Counted from the stretch's first letter, positions 37,808 through 51,000 are shown. The stretch is 64,000 nucleotides of DNA from Glandiceps talaboti (GCF_964340395.1 NC_135563.1:16146651-16210650); one strand, 5' to 3'. The notes: generated from the letters alone by a model not told the origin. Numbers and translations are program-made.

Positions 37808-40800
37808 GTTTGTCCGTCCGTCTGTCTGTCTGTCTGTCTGTCTGTCTGTATGTGTCTGTCTGTCTGTGCATGTCTGTCTATCTATCTACCTGTCTGTCTC
37901 TTAGTCTGTTTGTCATCTCTTTTCTCTTTGATCCTCTAACTATCTATACCCTGTGTTGGTAGAGAAGTTCTTCCAAAGTTATCAGATATGAAAATTTAGC
38001 AAGTACATCTACTTCTTTGTGGAGTCATGATGGGTGAATGGTTAAAGTGACCGGCTTGGAATCTACAGGTTGCAGGTTCAAGCCCTGTCACTGCCTGCTG
38101 TTTGTTTCTGAGTGGCTAAAGTCATTGGGCAAGATTTGAACCATGACTGTGCCTCAGTCGGCCCAGCTTTATAATTGGGGACCTGGTAGGATGTAGGTTG
38201 CAATGTGAAGGCTTTAATCCAATGGCTGCAATGAATTGTATGCTCCCCGGGGAGTTGAGGAAGACTAAAGAGCTGCTGTGCTGTTCTGATCTGAGCCAGG
38301 GGTAATAATTGTAAAGCACTTTGAGCATGGCCTGGGAAAGCGCTATATAAGAACCCAACATTATTGTTATTATTATTATTACTTTCTGCATTTCAATTAA
38401 TTTGGGTTAATTTAAGTAATTGAAAGTCTCATAAAACAGTCTTTTTTTCTTTTCAGGCAATGGAAAAACTTGTTGAAGAAGGCCTTTGTAAAACTATTGG
38501 TCTGTCCAATTTTAACACCAAACAAATTGATCGTGTACTAGCAATTGCAAAAGTACCCATAGCAAATTTACAGGTAATGTGTGCTCTCAAAAAGAATTGA
38601 AATTGACACATGTGACTTATTGCTATGTTTGTTCCATTGATCATGATAATTGACAGTAGTTTTCTTACTGTAGACTTTGTATCATTGGTACTTGTCAACA
38701 GAAGTGACAGGTTAGCTGTATATTATTTTTTTAGTATGTGTACTGTTAGTACTCAGTATTGAATGCTATAAATGTATTTGTAGTCCAAAGACTTAAGTCT
38801 TGGTGTTACTTTCTCAAGAAGCTCTATGTGGAGAGTTTTTTGAGAAAGTGTCGCCAAGCTCTCTGTAGACAGCTTCTTGAGGTAGTAACACCAAGGTCTT
38901 AAGTAAATTACTAGACATAAACAAATTTCAAGGCCAGGGTTTTAATATATTCACAGTGAGATACAATGCATGTAAAACACATTAAACAGGGTAGCATGTC
39001 TTACAACCAGTCTGACAGGATCTCCAGGTCAAGGGTCTGTTTAAGTATACATATTTATATTGCCAGTGAAAACAATACTTGTCAATCCTAATATGACACA
39101 TTGTGTATATACTATTCCATGATAGCGGTTGCTATGTTGTTTGTTTTATTACAACTTAGCAACCATAGTGTGATATTTTAGACATATGATCCCTCACCCC
39201 ATTCATGTTTACTTTGGGGTAAAAGTAGTCATTTTCCCCATTGTTGTCGGGTATAGATCAGTGTTTGATCTCATATTTTAAACTATGGTTACATGGCATT
39301 GGGATAGACTTGTCTAAATCATCTGTAAGTCCTGATCAGAATCAACTTAGTATATTTCACATACATTGATTTGGTTGAGGGTATGTTGTTCATGGTTCCA
39401 AGAATCAACAGGACAGTATAGTTGATGTATTGATTTTGCTGTGTTTTGTAAGATAGTGATATGAATGAATGGAAAATTAAAGAGTAATGCAGGCATATTG
39501 AAAATAGAAAAAGAAGAATATACAGCTCTAAAGGTGCATAATTTATATTAAAAATCCTTCGTTAGAAAAATACTAGTGCTAGTGTAGGATCGAGAGGGAA
39601 ATGTGGTGGAACTTTGACAGTAGAATCTGTATACATATCAGAAAGGAACCCCAGCATGTTTGCCCAGGTAAAAGCTAGAAGTCAGGTACATTTTGCCCAT
39701 TAAATAAATAAAACCACTATAGACCACAGGGGATATAAATGTTGTGTGCTTAGTTGACAGGATAACATAAATCATGCCACTATAGACCACAGGCTGATTT
39801 GTTTGTTCTTGCAGGTTGAATGTAATCCATATATAACTCAGGACAACTTGATAGAATACTGTAAATCTAAGAATATAGTGATGACTGCATACAGTCCACT
39901 TGGTTCACCAGATAGACCATGGTAAGTCACTTTCAGATCATTTGGTTCAGCAGACAGACTATAAGTCACTTTCAGTTCCCATGGTTCACCTGACAGACTA
40001 TGGTAATTCACTTCACTTCAGATCCCTGAATTCACCAAATAGACCATGGTAAGTCACTTTCAGACCCTTTGGTTTACCATGCAGACTATGGTAAGTCATT
40101 TTCAGATCATTTGGTTCAGCAGACAGACTATAAGTCACTTTCAGTTCCCATGGTTCACCTGACAGACTATGGTAATTCACTTCACTTCAGATCCCTGAAT
40201 TCACCAAATAGACCATGGTAAGTCACTTTCAGACCCTTTGGTTTACCATGCAGACTATGGTAAGTCATTTTCAGATCCCTGAATTCACCAGATAGACAAA
40301 TGGTAAGTCACTTTCAGAAATAGATTCAGCTCTTTTGGAAGAAACTAAAACTCAAAAAAAATTATCTATGTCTTAGTGTTATTACCTGTTCAATATTTCA
40401 GGGTTAAACCAACAGATCCAAGTCTGCTGGAAGAAGCTAAACTCATGGAAATTGGTGACAAACACAAGAAATCAGTAGCACAAGTTCTTGTACGATTCCA
40501 AGTACAACGTGGATTGGTTGTACTGCCAAAGAGTGTAACCCCATCAAGAATCAAATCAAACTTTGAAGTAAGGCAATAGAGAACTACATATTTTTTACTG
40601 ACTATATATGCGGTATGTTTGTTCTTGTTGTAGTTCTGATACCGATAGCTGAAAATGCTGGAATGGGAACGAGAGATTTACTTTCACTTACAATTTCAGC
40701 TTCCTACTAGTTTGTCCAAAAAATCTGTGCACAGCTGTTTTCCGTCAGAGAATTTGTTCTTTATTTATATGTTCAAGTATTGCCCGTATTCTGGTTAGGG

Positions 40801-41735
40801 TGAAACTGATGATAGTTTTGGGTCAATTGGCTGGCATGATTAACTCAATAGTCAATCAATGGATGAGAATGGTATATTTTTGTACTGAGTAATGCATTGT
40901 ACATACAACCAGATTTGCAGGACAGTTTACTATGGGTGCTTCAACTACTTATATTTGTCAATCATAACGTATTGTTGAAATTATACTTACAACTTGACCT
41001 GATTGTAATCTTTTGTCATCAATTTTTATTTCTTTGTGTGATGATTTCAGGTCTTTGACTTTGAACTGAGTGCCGATGAAATGAAGACAGTTTCTGATTT
41101 TAATCGTAACTATAGAGGTTGTTTACTAGAATGGTAAGTAATCTCTATGAATATAAATCACTGAAAGGGTTACTTTACTCTGATTGGCCAATATTTACAC
41201 ACAATTTGCATATTTCTAACATAAATCATGGAAAGGGTTACTTTACTCTGATTGGCCAATATTGTAACATAATTTGCATATTTCTAACATAAATCATGGA
41301 AAGGGTTACTTTACTCTGATTGGCCAATATTTACACACAATTTGCATATATCTAACATAGATCATGAAAAGATTTACTTTACTCTAGTCAATATTGATAT
41401 GTTATTTGAATATTTCTCACATGGATCATTGAAAGGGTTACTTCACTGTGATTGGCCAATATTGAAACACACGTTACAATTTTCTAACATTAGATATAGA
41501 CAGCATACTCAGTCAAACTGGTTTGATCTTTAATCTTAACTTGCCTTGATTTACCAAATACAAATGTAACCCACATTTAATGTGATGTGTTCAAATACAA
41601 AGCTATAGACCTAAAATGGTAGTATTCTTTATGTTTGCTAGTGGAACTGAGGAAATTTGATGAATAACTTAATGTTGTTTATTTATTTGTTCTAGGGTTG
41701 CTGACCACCCCCATTATCCCTTCGATAAAGAGTAA
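34953..41735 (+). CDS. aldo-keto reductase, AKR1A1-like (NADPH aldehyde reductase)
   Basis: Cytosolic NADPH-dependent reductase of the AKR1 family; AKR1A1 reduces aldehydes such as glucuronate. Exons: 34,953-35,024; 36,066-36,233; 37,227-37,343; 37,589-37,666; 38,457-38,573; 39,815-39,921; 40,402-40,567; 41,051-41,133; 41,696-41,735 (TAA). All are in phase and give 315 aa, normal for the family. The start [16 protein letters not shown] is the only ATG before the conserved GLGTWK. The catalytic tetrad is present: D46 and Y51 in [15 protein letters not shown]80 in FICSK, H113 in YLMHWP. The cofactor motif [13 protein letters not shown] is in exon 7. [23 protein letters not shown] and the ending HPHYPFDKE favour AKR1A1 over AKR1B or 1C, but I cannot exclude a lineage-specific paralogue. 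AATAAA at 41,811 is a likely polyadenylation signal. Confidence 0.95.
36336..36560. repeat. (ATTT)n-headed dispersed repeat
   Basis: Six to seven ATTT units lead into CAGGTAAACCAACGGGCATAA and an A-rich body. It looks like the tail and body of a short interspersed repeat on the minus strand, in AKR intron 2. The family is not identified. Confidence 0.35.
36700..36765. repeat. 66-bp segment duplicated at 38,903-38,968
   Basis: Starting GTAAATTACTAGACATAAAC and ending GAGATACAATG, this segment is identical, base for base, to 38,903-38,968 in another intron of the same gene. Flanks differ. Confidence 0.9.
36891..37087. repeat. (TACG)n and (TATG)n microsatellite
   Basis: About seven TACG units, a short interruption, then about 37 TATG/GTAT units. 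It creates spurious Met-Tyr-Val-Cys frames. It is about 140 bp upstream of AKR exon 3. Confidence 0.97.
37360..37404 (+). repeat. copy of the AKR exon 3 3' end in intron 3
   Basis: TTATTTAGATCTT followed by TGCATTGGCCTA and AGGTAAGG repeats the end of exon 3 and its donor (37,303-37,348), with a few changes. The copy starts about 15 bp after the real donor. Confidence 0.75.
37761..37905. repeat. (TGTC)n microsatellite
   Basis: Long runs of TGTC with TCCG and TATG interruptions, in AKR intron 4. Confidence 0.97.
38019..38382 (+). mobile_element. tRNA-derived SINE, copy 2
   Basis: Nearly collinear with the copy at 14,510, including GGTTCAAGCCC (B box with one change), GTAAAGCACTTTGAGCA and AAGCGCTATATAAGAA, ending in ATT repeats. 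It is in AKR intron 4, same orientation as the gene. Confidence 0.85.
38791..38904. mobile_element. fold-back element (hairpin), ~114 bp
   Basis: The left arm ACTTAAGTCTTGGTGTTACT and the complement of the right arm ACTTAAGACCTTGGTGTTAC pair over about 45 bp, with a loop of about 25 bp. The right edge abuts the 66-bp duplicated segment at 38,903. Confidence 0.75.
38903..38968. repeat. second copy of the 66-bp duplicated segment
   Basis: Identical to 36,700-36,765. It lies directly against the fold-back element. Confidence 0.9.
39922..40315 (+). repeat. minisatellite made of the AKR exon 6 3' end and donor
   Basis: The exon end GGTTCACCAGATAGACCATG and its donor GTAAGTCACTTTCAG are repeated about ten times in tandem, with unit lengths of about 35-45 bp. 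A higher-order block of about 150 bp is itself duplicated almost exactly. Many units keep ATGGTAAGTC, a donor match. Confidence 0.92.
41140..41480 (+). repeat. ~70-bp tandem repeat in AKR intron 8
   Basis: Five units of AAAGGGTTACTTTACTCTGA, TTGGCCAATATT, TTTGCATATTTCTAACAT type. ATTGGCCAAT palindromes (inverted CCAAT boxes) recur in most units. Confidence 0.9.
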
Positions 41736-41810
41736 ATGGGATGGTCCAATTCCACAACTGAGGGAGATAGTATATTGTTATCTCTGAAAATTTGACTGAT
41801 AACAAAAAAG

Positions 41811-41816
41811 AATAAA
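41811..41816 (+). terminator. polyadenylation signal of the aldo-keto reductase gene
   Basis: AATAAA 75 bp after the stop codon. A second AATAAA occurs near 42,025. Confidence 0.5.
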
Positions 41817-41819
41817 TGG

Positions 41820-44800
41820 AGCTAGGGTTTAAGTACTGGTGTAATGAATGACGAGTTAAAATATGACTGAACACCCAAATGTGGGTGCAAAACTTTCAGC
41901 TATGCCTTTTCTTCTTAAAAGGTATGTCCAGTGTATTCCAGAAAAGAAATACCTCAGGGTCAAATTTTAATAGACATATTTGATAATTTTTAAAATGAGA
42001 TTAGTATTATATTATGATTGATGGAAATAAATTTCTGCATTAAGATATAAGTATTGCGTTCTATGAGTGATCATTTATAGAATTATTGAAGGGGGAATAC
42101 AGTAAATGTTCATGGACTCTGGGTTCGTAGTTAAGAATAAAAATTTCTACTCACAGAGTCAAAACATTTCTTAGATGTGAATCTGAAATCACATCTTGTG
42201 AGAAACATTAGGGGTTTACTATATTTGGACTATACCTGTTGTCATGTGTCTCATACCGGCATTGAGATACCAGCTGTATCTCTCTCAATCTTATGACTCT
42301 TCAAAGGCACATGACAACATTCCATTGTAGTACTTTCCTGACAAAACTGATGAGACATCAGTGAAACTCTTTGATTAACTTACAAGAAATCTTTTGACTC
42401 AGCAAGTAGAAATATTCATCAGAGATTATTGAGTATCATCTTACCCAGATAATTAATTCTGAATACCTACATAACTCATTTAGTAATACACAATTATATT
42501 CCCAGCTATTTTGATAGTGTGTGTCACTTTTGTGGAAAGGGTATGTCTGTGCTGGTTTTCAAAAAAGACAAAAGATTGTATAAAATGGCCACTAGGGGTG
42601 CTATTTCGAAGTGAAGTGATGGCCTTGAGTGCTCTTTCTGCCAAAGAAATGCCCATTTTCAGTATTTTTAGTGAAGTCAATATTGCTCTCTTTGTTTCTA
42701 TAACTGTTTTGTATAATTCTTCATACTTAGCATTCATGACCAGAGGCTATGCCCTCTTTTTCCCAGGTCTCTAACATCCTGATGCAATGCATCTTTCAAT
42801 ATGTCTACATTGGGTAACTGAGATATGTTGACTTTTCAACACCACATAATACACTATATTCACTATATGTTACTCATTCATAAAGACTACATACCACTTT
42901 GTTTTTGGAAGATCATTCCACATGAATGGAAGTTTTAATGTCTGAATACATAAGTTCTGTATACAATATTGTCACTGAATATTGTTAATATTTCAATGTC
43001 TCAATAACTTGGTAGTAAGCCATGAAGACAAAAACTTCTTTTACATCAAGTGTCACTTTTGCTGCCAGAGTAGTATGTACTGTAACACGTGGCAAGGAAA
43101 CCCCAGTATCATTTGTAATAGGTTAGTTTGTTGATGATTCTAAGAAAACATCCCAGAGAACACCAAGCAATACAACATAATGTAAGCTCACTTAGTAATA
43201 TGGTGCAAATGACACATTATATGTAATTTCAATACAGAGAAGGAGACACCAGTATTGTAGCACCCCATCCTCTCTCCGTACACACAGTTTGAGGGCAGTG
43301 AGAAAGGGGCACAATGACAACTCATCAGATGAGCTACATTCCTTATTGTAAAATCTTAGCAATTCGAACTATATCACCGACAGATTTGATGCCTAATGCA
43401 CACAACTGTTCAATGTAAAACAGACCATGTACAAGGATGCAACAATGTGTAGTCAAAATAGTTTTGAAGGTAGGAAAATTGTAAACGTTCTTTGACCAAC
43501 TTTATCAAGGGTATCTATGGTGTTGATACCGACTGACTTTGATGGTCTGTATTGTCGTAAATGTTGGGCAGTGCATTTAACAAGTTCCGCTGTCTGTGTT
43601 CAACTCTGAAATGCTAAGATTTGAAGTGTGTTAGCCCCATACATGTCCATTGTGACAAAACTCCAGTAGCTGTCGGTAAAAATATGTTTGAAACAACACA
43701 CTAAGCAAAGTGTTAATTGAAGTGACTGCATATAAAAGCATATTCAAAACACTGTCTAACATAGTCTCACAAATGTGGCTTTTGCGTAATAGGTGCATTT
43801 GACTGAAGCAAGAACCCCCCCCCCCCCCCTGCAGATTTTAAGTGTCACATTGTAAATTTTCTAGTTCCATCATTTGGTACCTGCCCCTCAAAATTAATGA
43901 ATAATTTTGCACTGAGTAATATGGGGTAATATCTTACAAGTGTAAAACAAAATCCATATAAATATCATGACAATGATAATGATAAAAACAAACTGCTTTA
44001 ACCAAAAACACTGAACTGATTATTAAAACATATCAACATTATCACTTGAATATAAATCTTTAAAAATAATTACACATTTTTCTTAATATATTGAGATATA
44101 CTGTTATACAGTCACTGAGTATCACAAACAGTTCTGGTACACAAAAAAAGATCGGTTCTGATGACATCATCTTTATAATAACTATTCATATATACTATAT
44201 TTGTGTTATCATAACTTTGGAGACATGATTTTTGGAAGTGCATGGCTAATGTGGCATAGAAGGTACTTCTATCTAAGTCCCTCTAGTTATTACAGGAGAA
44301 CAGGGTTCATAAAAAGAAGTCAGTGCAAAACACTAGAAACATACTACTAGTAAAGTTACATGATGTAGTAACATACAAGATAGGGGAAACTCAGCCTCAC
44401 TGTCAAAACAGCCTAGTAGAAATGATAAATAAATAATTTGACATATCGGTGCAACACTGCACCCAGCTTTCTAAATGATAACAATTGAGCATGTGATATT
44501 TAGCCTCCAACAAATATTTCATCTACACAGTCCATACTGTTAACATTCTCAACTTACATTACCCCTTTTGTGTGGGTTACAAAACATGCACAAGATACAT
44601 ATCATAATATTGGGTGTGTTGTTCTTCAGTCTTGCCGTAGGGGTTGGTACTCTAACAAAAACATTCCTAACCCTAATATTTCTTGTTCCTTTCATTGTGT
44701 GTGGGTTACAAAACAGGCTAAGGTACACCCTATATACATGTATATAGGACCCAGTGTTCTTCAGCCTTGCCACTAACTTACACAAGTCCTCCTGTATTAA

Positions 44801-47800
44801 TAATACTTGTACCATGCATAACCAAGTTGAACAAAAAATATGAAACATATACTCTGGTCGTTCTACGTCACAACAGTGCATGTCTATGCCACGACAATGC
44901 GTGTCTACGTCACTGGTTCTGCTGTATTCGAAATATGAGTCAAAACATTCAAAATTGCCATTACTTTCCCCGATTTTTCTTTGATATTACTGGCGCAATA
45001 TATAATGATGTTATTCTCCAACATTTTTCTTCATTGAGTCAGAAAATGACATATGGGTTGTCACTATCTAGCGACTCATACTGACAAAGTTCCCTTAGGT
45101 CACTCATATTTCCTTGGCTGAACAAAGAAAAAGGTTGAGGACAACATCTAAAATATGGGTACAGAACCATGATATATTTCAATGGAAATGATTCAACCCG
45201 TTCAACTTTACTATATGCTTAATAAGCATGTCAACTGAATAATATAGATGTGACACTTTTGCTGTGAGGTCATGGTAAAATATACAAAGTGATACTAAAT
45301 CATATTCTGTGATGAACAATTGGAAATAAACCAACACTGGTCTACGGTTGATAAATCATGGCCACAGCACATTAGATAAACACATATGTGATTTATACAA
45401 AATGGCCATGCTAGGATACATACTTATTTACTTGTGGGATAATATGGTCATATGTGTTTCGTTGTCAGCATTATACCAGATGTGGTGGCAAAGGTTAGAT
45501 GTTAGCAATGTACAAATGTACACTTGTGTCAGTTGTCTAAATGTGAAGTTAGTACATGTAGTTGATGAGTAAACACCCAATGGTGTTCTGAGAACTGTGT
45601 AATAATTACCAGTAGATATGATCCATACAATAACAATATCTAAAAATAAGCTTTCTATGCTATTCAAATCAAGATCAGCACATGGAATTAGAAATAGACA
45701 AAAAATTTGCACCATTAAAAAATAAATAGAATGAAAAATTACACCATTTATCAATCAAAACATAAATATTAGTAAAGACCAGTAAAATAGATTGTGATGA
45801 TTAAATTAAGAGGTAGGAGCTAAGATTATGATGAAAGTTCTAACAATTCTTTTAGAAGTTTACTATCAAAAATTTGAAAATAGTTTATATCAAATGACGT
45901 GTATGATTATTATTAAAACATTACAATTGAGTACATAAAATATCAAGTCCATAAATAGACTGAGATTGAGATGGGACAAGTGTGAATTTCTATATGTCTC
46001 TTTATAACTAAAATATTCAAATTAGTGGGAATTTCATATGCTGTATTCTGCAATATGGTACATGCAGAGTGGCCCCTTAATAATATGAATATACATAGTA
46101 CAATATATATATATACCTGTGCTCTCCACACAAAAATCATAGTAATTTACATAACAAAAAAAACATTGTTATGTAAATTGTATTGTTTTCAAGATATAGC
46201 GTAGAACTGGGCACTACTTTAGTAAACCATAGGGTGAAGAATATCATACATATGCAAAAGGTTGTATCATGGAAAAAATTCCCTCCTTGTCACTGGAAAT
46301 ATTTTTTTATATTTCAGTTATACCATTGTCGTTTTGATATCTTGTAACAATAAATTAATGTATTTCATGAAAGCAATCGCAGATATGTTTACAGAAGAAC
46401 TGTTGAGACTGTTTTTATGTTGTAACTACTTGGTGTCAATTGAGGCAATACTGAATACACTTCACTTCCTAACTCATAGTTTCAGTTTTACCCAGACTCT
46501 GCTACTGGGGCTCTCTTTCCCCACCCACTCTGTCTATATTCACAGAAATCATGGTATAAACTTTTCCACATCACATTGTTAAAAGATTAACCAGAAAACT
46601 CTTAGCAAAAGTTGCTACTGTGTTATTTTTACTGCAGAGGTTATGTAGTGGGTGAGCCTCAGCATCTTGTACCAACCACTGATGCTGTAATGCCAGAGTC
46701 TTGGTAACCCAGACTCTCACTGTCGAGGTCTCTACTTCGAGACGACCCAATCTATATTGTGATTCCCTAGTAATCATATTAGTAACATTTAATAGTGTCC
46801 TATGTGAGGTAAACCTATCTCCTGTCAAAAAAGTTGGTAAATTTATGTTACTGGTATTAATTTCCTACTAGTAAAATGATACATAATATGGTAATTTATA
46901 GTTGTAAGATTGTGACTAACTGAAAATGTTGTAAACTGGAACTTAGTTCTTACTAAGACTGATATACATCTCAGTTGGTAGCGAACCTCAGATTTTTACC
47001 TTAGAGAAATAATTTCCAGTGGTACTCATGTCAAAAACTCTACAACACGTCACTATACTGGCATCTTCTATTTTGTTAATTTCTTCCTGTGGTATAGGTA
47101 TCCTAGTGGTAACACTAACAGTATTAAAATGAAGATAATAACTAACTTTGATCCTTGTACACACACACTGAATTCCACATCTGCATACAATGACACTAAT
47201 ATCAGGGGCATATTCTGTAGACAAAATGCTTGCAGACATTTCAAAACATTTTGTTCCCGAACGACTAATTGTCATGGTTTTTCATGGGTGACCTGGGATG
47301 AAGGAAGGTGGAAGAGTGAGGTGAGTTGCAAAAGCCAAGATGGTGGCCATGAATTCACACTTCATCGACAAACTTTAATTTTTGTATATGATTACTTAGT
47401 GCACATCAGTTTTGATTCATCACAGCAAAAAAGTTCATGAATTGGCCATTTACAATTACATAATGGTATGATTGATTATATGATGTACAATGAGCAGTGC
47501 AACATAACTTGGGGTCATGTCACTGGTCAAAGTTTACTTCGTCAGTGTGAGAATAGTAAATGCATAAATAACATGCTTTTATTAGACATTCTTGCATCCT
47601 GACAGTACTGCAATGGTGTGATTTAATTTATGTAAATAGTCTTTTCAGTTATAAATGCTGAATGTACAAAAATTGCAGTGATTTTCTGTTTGCTGATATC
47701 TTTCAATTTTCACATGCAACATGCATAATACTCAATACTGTCCCAAGAGAGCCAGGTCACCCCCCCCCCCCCCCCCCCCGCCAAACAATGACAAAATGTT

Positions 47801-48063
47801 TGTCTACAGAATGTGCCCTGGGGGGTAACATCCACAAATATGGCATTCTGGTGCACCCTCTTGAGTTCCAAAATGTGTGACCTTCTGTTTAACCCTTTAA
47901 CCCTAAAAATAGGGTGGCTGTCTTTTAAAGGATTAACTTTTTGACATAAAATTACTTGTATGTAGTCTTTGTATAAAATATATATAGACAAGCTTAAATA
48001 TCGTGGCACAGCTGGCTGTATGTTGTTGACACAGCATTAAAAAGCTGTGTATGATTCCTCGTT
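41820..48063. other. intergenic region / 3' UTRs, no gene recognised
   Basis: About 6 kb between the convergent 3' ends of the reductase gene and TMEM127. Short open frames occur on both strands (for example 42,737-42,480 and 47,275-46,988, minus), but I see no splice-supported exon or recognisable motif. Part of it is probably TMEM127 3' UTR. It includes poly-C runs at 43,808 and 47,759. Confidence 0.45.
44568..44800. repeat. two-copy ~127-bp tandem repeat
   Basis: TGTGTGGGTTACAAAACA occurs at 44,571 and 44,698, each followed about 50-60 bp later by GTTCTTCAG(T/C)CTTGCC. The copies are diverged. Confidence 0.7.
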
Positions 48064-51000
48064 TCATGGTGCATATGCAGGAGGTGCTGGTAAATTCTGT
48101 ACACTTGCTTCACTCTGTGCAAATGTTGGTGGTAGATCTGTAAACTCATTCTCCCAGTCACTTCTGCCATCATCTCCATTGTCATCACACATTGGATATC
48201 TTCTCAACATATTTGTTGCTACAACAATAACTGAGAGTCCACCAGCGCCAGCAATAAGATAGAATCCAATATCAAACTTGACTTCCACAAGACTGGTAGG
48301 TGCCTTTTTCAGGTTTTCATGCTCCCTTATGTTTTCTTCTAGCAATGCTGTCACCCAATAACAAAATCCATTTATGGCCGCACAAAGTATTACTGTAAAA
48401 AAAAATAAAAGTCCTCCAGACTTAGCTTAGGAAAATTGATATCTATTTCTTTACCTGTACATGTATGTTCTTACAATTTCCAGTATACCTTGAGCTACAA
48501 TTTATTTATCTAAATAAATAATTCCAAAAATCTTATTTAGTACAAGAGTACATGATGTTCTAGCTGACCTATAGACTTGAAGGACTAATGCTACTACACT
48601 GTTTCTGCTATCGTAACTGATATTTTGATTTTTTGAATTTTCACTGGAGATGGACGAGCAAAAATTCAAAAAATCAAAATATCAGTTACGATAGCGAGCA
48701 TTAGTCCTTTTCAACTGCATACATCCCCAAGTCACTCTAAAAAAGGCATTTCACACTGGCCAACTTAGGGGGTCAGGTTGCTTCAGGTTGTCTCTGGTTT
48801 TCTAGTTCAAAGCCATAAGTACATGCTAAGAGACAAGAGACGCTAGAGTATACCATGGTTATCGTTTCTTCATACACTATCACTCACTTATAATTTATGA
48901 AGGAAAATAAAATCAGGGAAAACAATTCAACTTTGAAAATGAATGTGAAAAGACATACCTGCTATAATATTGCCAACTGCATGTCTACGGATGAGCTTAA
49001 GATAATATGTAGTGGGTCCAAATGTGTCTAATATAAAGGCAAACAATGATACAGCAATACTGATAAAACATAGTGAAATAACAGCTTGTAGGATTTTCAC
49101 AGCATCAGGTGTCACACACAGTTCCATTACTATAAATTAAAACACAAAAGGAGAGAGAAAGTTAATTATAGGATAGTATGCTATTACCATTTTATTTCCT
49201 ATTATAGGCTAGAGTCAATCCAGTATGTGTACCACAGTGATTGGAGACACAACTATTGAACTAGCATAGGGACTTGTAGTCTGTAAGGTATGCCGCGATA
49301 GGGTGCCCTCACACACTGGTCAACCAACATTGGGGAAGGCGGAACGATACAACATATCTGACAAGTTGCAGTCTAAAGGAACCCATAATCTTGCTTTTAT
49401 GGGTGGATACAGCAAATTCCATTACCTATTATGCTGCCAGACTGTAAGATATGCCGCGTTGTTCCGTCCTCACTCCCCCTCTCCCTGAGAGAAGTTGACT
49501 GATATGTGAGGGCACTCCATCACATCATACCTTACACACTATTATGCTGCCAGTACATACAGAAAAATATTTAAGTGCAGCTAGCAGTCATATGTCACCC
49601 CCTTTCTATGAAAATTCTCATATTTTCTAAGTTAAGAGAAACTAATTATGGCTATATTTAGCTGGGTTTTATTTCTAACTTTTATGCATGTCTGGATATT
49701 TTTTTATTGAAGGCAAACTTTCATTTACATTTTACAGACTGTTTTGCTCTATGTCCCCGTTCCATTTTTCCTTGTGTATCAAATGAGCATAGCGCATGAA
49801 GAATACACTTATTTGCAGTAACTTTTTTTGACAGTCCATATCCATTGCTGGTATATAAATCCCAAATCCATGCAACATTGTGCTTCCCTGTGAGAACTAC
49901 AACCAAGATACATAGCCCAGTCAGTAACATTACATAGCTTTGACCTTCAATTTAGATACAGATTTTAATTGGCCATAAAATGAAGGGTCGAACAAATAAC
50001 TGCAATTGTGCTGTATATAATATACTCCATAAAGTAACCACAGTAAACATGTTTTAAATAGCTAATCAGTTTCAAAGTTGTAAACTTACATGTAATGTAC
50101 ATTTCATCAAGTGACATTTCTGTTTTTATTACTTTGTGGGTACAAAGTGTTTTTCACCTACAATGGGAAGTGTGAACATAGTTCTTATCTGACGAGTGTG
50201 AAGCTACCATCATATTCATATTCATATTCACTTTCAAAGTTGACCTCTACTCTCAATGTGAATATGATGATAGCGTCACACGTTCATCATCAGATTCGAA
50301 GTCTTCCGAATGGGTACAAACAAGCGTTCGGCAAATCACAAATCCTTCATTGGCAGATTGAAATCATGTGATTGTAGTTACTTTTCACTTGATTAGCGTG
50401 GATTTGCATGCTTTCTTCTTATTTTTGCCAGAGTATCCAATTTGCACCATGAATTATTGTTGTCATATAAAAAACTAATTTAGATGTTTAGTATGCCTTT
50501 CCCATATCTTTGAAAATGAAATATCAATATTTGGGTGTACAAAAAACCTGTATGAGTAATGTAATAAAATACGGCCTGGCTGGGTGTGTTTTGATTTCCC
50601 GCAGTGCTGCTATCTTTGAAACCCTACTTAACACTTACACTGGTGAAATTTACACAAAATAGTGTTGTCAAGACCACAATTATCACAATGTGTGTAGTTC
50701 CCTTGATCGGGGTCGGTCAACGCAATCGATTGTGAAAAATAATGGTCCATGACAACAATAATTCATGGTGCAAATTGGATACTCTGGCAAAAATAACAAG
50801 AGAGCATGCAAATCCAGGCAAATAAAGTGAAAAGTAATTACAATCACATGATTTCAACCTGCCAATGAACCTGAGGATATGTGATTTGCCGAACGCATGT
50901 TCGTACCCATTCGGAAGTACTTCGAATCTGATGATGAATGTGTAAGCTATCATCATATTCACATTGATCGTAGAGGTCAACGTTTGAAAGTGAAGATGAA

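Noticed and set aside
42480-42737. 85-codon minus-strand ORF with helix-like composition
   Set aside because: No splice signals, no recognisable family, and the opposite strand is equally open; kept only as part of the intergenic note.
46988-47275. 95-codon minus-strand ORF downstream of TMEM127
   Set aside because: Probably chance frame in the 3' UTR or intergenic DNA; no homology recognised and no supporting neighbouring exon.
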